Assembly: GCA_903873905.1 (NCBI GenBank) | Contig: CAIQQJ010000059.1 | Coordinates: 21,102 to 85,101, forward strand | Direction: 5' to 3' | From: an uncultured Flavobacteriales bacterium | GTDB lineage: Bacteria; Bacteroidota; Bacteroidia; Palsa-965 | DNA: 64,000 bases | In this document: in pieces, positions 60,978 to 64,000 of the stretch | Layout of the letters: each line of letters opens with the position of its first letter | How positions within the stretch are numbered: position 1 is the stretch's first letter | Notes under the pieces: model-generated | Database searches by the model: none | Seen by the model: only the letters and a program-made list of their open reading frames with translations | Told to the model about the DNA's origin: nothing | Program-made: the position numbers and the translations under genes

Positions 60978-61748
60978 ATGGCAAAAACAGTTTTGATCAC
61001 AGGAAGTACCAGCGGAATTGGTCTTGGAATTGCAAGGGAATATGCGAAAGTTGGTTACAACATTTCTTTCAACGGTTTGGAAAAAGACGGGGCGGAAATT
61101 GCAGCGGGTGTTGGGTTAGAATTTGGTGTGAAAACTTTTTTCTCGAATGCCAATTTGCTGGATGTTGCAGCAATTGAAAATTTCATTGGAGAAACGGAAA
61201 AAAATCTTGGCGCGATTGATGTGCTGGTGAATAATGCGGGAATTCAATTCGTTTCTGAAATTGAAAATTTCCCTGTGGAAAAATGGAATGCAATTATTGG
61301 ATTAAATCTCAATGCAGCTTTTCATACTACACGATTGGTTCTTGCAGGAATGAAAAAAAGAAATTGGGGACGCATCATAAATATCGCTTCGGCGCACGGA
61401 CTGGTGGCATCGGAATTCAAGTCGGCCTACATTGCTGCGAAACACGGCATTGTTGGATTTACAAAAGTCATTGCATTGGAAGGCGCACCATTCGGAATTA
61501 CAGCGAATTCGGTTTGTCCTGGCTATGTGGATACGCCATTGGTAAGAAATCAAATTGCAGACCAGGCGAAAACGCACAACATGAGTGAAAAAGATGTGAT
61601 TGAAAAAGTGATGTTGTCGAAGCAAGCCGTGAAAAAATTCGTGAAGACTGAATCGCTTGGTGCATTGTGTGTTTTTCTTTCAAGCGAGCATGCCGAATTG
61701 ATAACAGGAACGGCGATTCCGGTAGATGGCGGATGGACTGCACAGTGA
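60978..61748 (+). CDS. bdhA: 3-hydroxybutyrate dehydrogenase (SDR)
   Basis: An NAD-dependent short-chain dehydrogenase that oxidises 3-hydroxybutyrate. The cofactor motif TGSTSGIG is at 8-15, NNAG at 85-88, and the catalytic Ser138, Tyr151 and Lys155 (YIAAK) are present. CPGYVDTPLVRNQIADQ and the AVKKFVKTESLGALCVFLSS region are characteristic of this subgroup. 256 residues. The start is ATG at 60978; an in-frame TTG two codons upstream is part of the -7 box. Confidence 0.9.
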   Translation: MAKTVLITGSTSGIGLGIAREYAKVGYNISFNGLEKDGAEIAAGVGLEFGVKTFFSNANLLDVAAIENFIGETEKNLGAIDVLVNNAGIQFVSEIENFPVEKWNAIIGLNLNAAFHTTRLVLAGMKKRNWGRIINIASAHGLVASEFKSAYIAAKHGIVGFTKVIALEGAPFGITANSVCPGYVDTPLVRNQIADQAKTHNMSEKDVIEKVMLSKQAVKKFVKTESLGALCVFLSSEHAELITGTAIPVDGGWTAQ

Positions 61749-61912
61749 TCCTTCAATACATTTTTTGCCTAATTAAATTACACACCTATTGTATTTTTCG
61801 CTGGCAAAAAATACTCCGGATGACAATTCAAAGATTCCAAGATTTTAATTTACTCTTCCCTTATTTTCTGAAGACCTTCGTGTCTTTGTGCCTTAGTGGC
61901 AATTCATTTCTT

Positions 61913-62090
61913 TTGTCAGACTGATTGTTTTTTGCCAGCGAATAATTGACAGGAACTGAAAACTCCCTTTGACAAAAAATGTATCGAAGTCTTGCGTGAG
62001 GGATTGAGGTATTGTTGGAGCTCTTTTTGTGTTTCACAAAAAAGCGACTACCGAAAGCCCGACCCACACAGCACTGTGGGGGGCACGCCC
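61913..62090. repeat. Composite: family 2 (61913-61990) joined to family 1 (61993-62090)
   Basis: TTGTCAGACTGATTG ... GACAAAAAATGTATCGAAG is a complete family 2 unit that runs straight into a family 1 copy with minus-strand reading GGGCGTGCCCCC, GGTCGGGCTTTCGG, and CTCAATCCCTCACGCA. A CCCACACAG-type hairpin is at 62063-62080. In the 389-bp spacer there is also a TTCGTGTCTTTGTGCC-type word array at 61875-61905. Confidence 0.85.
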
Positions 62091-62137
62091 AAGAAATTTT
62101 CTTACCTTCCATCTTGAATAATTAATTCATCAGTACC

Positions 62138-62668
62138 ATGAAAAAATTAATCTTCTGCTTCGCAATTATTCTTTCCACAGGTTTTTTATCATTCGCACAA
62201 ACCACTGCAACCGATTCCATTCACTTTTCCATGAGTGGAGCAAACATTATTGATTCCGTTCCACGTCCTTTGGGTTGGGTGAGTGATTTTGAAAAAATTT
62301 ATTCCAAACAGGAAATCAAAACGATGGATTCGTTAATCGATGCTTTTCAAAAAAAGAAAAGATATGAAATTGCGATTGTAACGGTAGATGGTTCCTTGAC
62401 AAGCGACAGTGCTTTTGACATTTACATCTTGAATATTGCGAATGCATGGGGAGTCGGAAAAAAAGGAAGTGATAATGGAATTGTAATTGGAATTTCAAGT
62501 GAGTTTGCAAGAATTCGAATTGTAAATGGCGCAGGAATTGCATCCAAATTATCGGATGACGACACTAAAATAATAATAGATTCCGTTATCATTCCCGATT
62601 TCAAAGAAGGAAATTATTTCAAAGGAACCAAGGACGGTTTGATGGCGATTATGGAAAAACTAAAATAG
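62138..62668 (+). CDS. TPM-domain (YgcG-like) periplasmic protein
   Basis: Signal peptide MKKLIFCFAIILSTGFLSFA, then a TPM domain (about 45-170: GWVSDFEKIYSKQEIKTMDS, YEIAIVTVDGSLTSDSAFDI, VGKKGSDNGIVIGISS, RIVNGAGI). In the family this fold includes acid phosphatases and repair-associated factors. Here the C-terminal transmembrane segment common in longer homologues is absent, leaving a soluble 176-residue periplasmic or lipid-free form. The start follows a word-poor spacer with a family 1 element. Confidence 0.85.
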   Translation: MKKLIFCFAIILSTGFLSFAQTTATDSIHFSMSGANIIDSVPRPLGWVSDFEKIYSKQEIKTMDSLIDAFQKKKRYEIAIVTVDGSLTSDSAFDIYILNIANAWGVGKKGSDNGIVIGISSEFARIRIVNGAGIASKLSDDDTKIIIDSVIIPDFKEGNYFKGTKDGLMAIMEKLK

Positions 62669-62804
62669 TGTGTCATCAGGCATTTATTGTTTGTCGTTTC
62701 TAAAATAAATTTTAGAATTTTGTTGATGAGCAGCTAACAACTCACAAAAAAAAGAAGACAACAAATCGTACCTTTACGCTTCGTTTTTATTTAAAATAAA
62801 ACTT

Positions 62805-63842
62805 GTGAGTCCAAAAAAACTTTTCGATAAAAAATTCATTGCGCTGGCTTTACAAGGTGGTGGAGCACATGGCGCATTTACATGGGGCGTTCTTGATCGT
62901 TTGCTGGAGGTAGAAGAAATTGTTGCAGAAGGAATTTGTGGCACGAGCGCAGGCGCTGTAAATGCGGTTACACTTGCTTATGGTTTACACATGGGCGGTC
63001 CGGAAAAAGCGAAGGAATTACTCGAAAAATTATGGATGAAAATTGCCAATCAGGGTTCTTATCTTTTCAAACCTTCCCCTTGGGACCAGGCATTTCATTT
63101 TGGCGACATTCACAATTCTCCTGGCTATCAGTTTTTCAATTCGCTTTCCCAATCACTTTCTCCTTACCAATTGAATCCGTTTAATTACAATCCACTTAAG
63201 GATATTTTGAATGAGTTGATTGATTTTGAGGAATTGAAACGTTACAACACCAAAAAACTTTTCATCTGTGCAACGAATGTGAAAACGAATCGTGCAAAAG
63301 TTTTTCATAACGAAGAAATTTCTGTTGATGCTGTTCTTGCTTCTGCATGCTTGCCCTTTCTTTTTCAAGCGGTGGAAATCGACGGCGAATCCTATTGGGA
63401 TGGTGGCTATATGGGAAATCCTCCTCTGGCGCCACTCATTGCCGAAACAACAACGCATGATGTTGTATTGGTAAAAATAAATTCCATCAACATCCGAAAA
63501 GTACCAACTTCCGCGCGTGATATTGCTGAACGTGTCAATGAAATTTCATTTAACAGCAGTCTCATCAGTGAAATGCAAATGGTGCATTATCGAAATGAAT
63601 TGATTCGAAAAGGTGTAAAATTACCGGAACAAAATCGCGAAATGTTTGTGCATTGCATTTCCGGTTACGATTCATTGGATCACCTCTCCTACTCCAGCAA
63701 AATGAATACGTCTTGGGATTTTCTTTTGCACCTAAAAGCAGAAGGAAGAAAAACTGCCGATCAATGGTTGGACAATGAATACGATGCCGTTGGTTTACGC
63801 TCCACCTTCGATGTGGAAACGCATTTCCTGGATAAATATTAA
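62805..63842 (+). CDS. Patatin-like phospholipase, second copy type
   Basis: A 345-residue patatin-family lipase distinct from the one at 863. The oxyanion segment is QGGGAHGAF, the nucleophile GTSAG is at 46-50 (Ser48), and DGG starts at Asp199. GTG start at 62805; a TACCTTTA box lies 28 bases upstream. No signal peptide, so probably cytoplasmic. The long C-terminal region (about 210-345) resembles the subgroup with MVHYRNELI and DSLDHLSYSSKMNTSWDFL. Confidence 0.86.
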   Translation: MSPKKLFDKKFIALALQGGGAHGAFTWGVLDRLLEVEEIVAEGICGTSAGAVNAVTLAYGLHMGGPEKAKELLEKLWMKIANQGSYLFKPSPWDQAFHFGDIHNSPGYQFFNSLSQSLSPYQLNPFNYNPLKDILNELIDFEELKRYNTKKLFICATNVKTNRAKVFHNEEISVDAVLASACLPFLFQAVEIDGESYWDGGYMGNPPLAPLIAETTTHDVVLVKINSINIRKVPTSARDIAERVNEISFNSSLISEMQMVHYRNELIRKGVKLPEQNREMFVHCISGYDSLDHLSYSSKMNTSWDFLLHLKAEGRKTADQWLDNEYDAVGLRSTFDVETHFLDKY

Positions 63843-63925
63843 TAACAAATCCTTCTTCGTGATCTTTGCGCCTTTGCGAGAAAAAATAATTTGGAGCAGG
63901 GAAACTTCCATTTTTCAGAAACACC

Positions 63926-64000
63926 TCTCCCGCTTTCCGCTATTAGTCCTCAGCCGTGGTGTCGGGTTTGTAAACCCGACACCACGGCGTGCGGGCGAAA
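63926..64000 (+). repeat. Family 1 element, cut by the window end
   Basis: CTCTCCCGCTTTCCGC, TATTAGTCCTCA and the GCCGTGGTGTCGGG hairpin (63953-63988) are visible; GTGCGGGCGAAA follows. The left framework end is atypical (no GGGCGTG found), so the copy is either a variant or partly decayed, and its right end lies outside the window. A CTTTGCGCCTTTGCG word pair occurs at about 63860-63880. Confidence 0.65.

Overview
The window is an AT-rich chromosomal segment from a member of the Bacteroidota. The evidence is three secreted proteins with C-terminal type IX secretion (T9SS) sorting domains, a TonB-dependent receptor with a carboxypeptidase-regulatory-like N-domain, TlpA/DUF4369 and DUF4421 proteins, OMPP1-type porins, lipoproteins without recognisable Shine-Dalgarno sites, and promoter boxes of the Bacteroidota type (TTTG, 19 bases, TAnnTTTG). 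No phage, plasmid, insertion sequence, CRISPR or rRNA was seen. About 53 protein genes and one tRNA (Glu, TTC) are supported, plus a 45-residue lipoprotein gene at 19069-19206.

Layout. 1-6.4 kb: metallo-beta-lactamase hydrolase (cut by the left edge), patatin lipase, secreted protein, sterol-desaturase-type hydroxylase, priA. 6.5-12.3 kb: PolX-like PHP exonuclease with a degenerate polymerase site, small membrane protein, GH3 family enzyme, secreted protein, GAPDH. 12.5-20 kb: SWIB protein with a histone-H1-like tail, large T9SS beta-propeller protein, lipA, outer-membrane protein, OsmC, small lipoprotein, ung. 20-28.1 kb: T9SS polyester-hydrolase-like enzyme, LOG protein translationally coupled to a TonB receptor, hemE, L-2-hydroxyglutarate oxidase, Tudor-like protein. 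28.2-36 kb: S4 proteins, DUF493, DPP-IV-type peptidase, DUF4421, T9SS adhesin-like protein. 36-44 kb: aconitase, ABC permease, rpsF-rpsR-rplI operon, tRNA-Glu, proS. 44-50.7 kb: Tyr/Gly-rich lipoprotein plus OMPP1-type protein, zinc-ribbon protein overlapping a Nif3-like gene, lpxK overlapping punA. 50.9-64 kb: two unknown secreted proteins, acylphosphatase, TlpA lipoprotein, M1 peptidase fused to a barrel-like domain, lpxH, DUF3127 protein, flavin reductase, hydroxybutyrate dehydrogenase, TPM protein and a second patatin.

Most genes are housekeeping or envelope functions. lpxK and lpxH serve lipid A synthesis, and hemE, lipA, acn and gap serve central metabolism and cofactors. The striking part is the intergenic DNA. 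At least ten clear copies (plus a cut copy at the right edge and two degenerate ones) of a modular dispersed element of roughly 55-125 bp lie between genes in both orientations. They share a framework (a GGGCGTG end, a GGTCGGGCTTT core and a CCCTCACGCA end) but carry exchangeable hairpin modules. A second element family (TGTCAGACTGA at one end, GTATCGAAG at the other) sits next to the CACGCA end in four of its five copies and once carries the same hairpin module. A third class consists of degenerate short-word arrays laid out as inverted arms.

A second theme is promoter placement. At least five, and perhaps nine, genes have a TAnnTTTG-like -7 box only 3-7 bases before the start codon, which predicts leaderless or nearly leaderless mRNAs. 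No defence or mobile system was found. The repeat system is the best candidate for something not yet well described, though similar intergenic repeats occur in other Bacteroidota.
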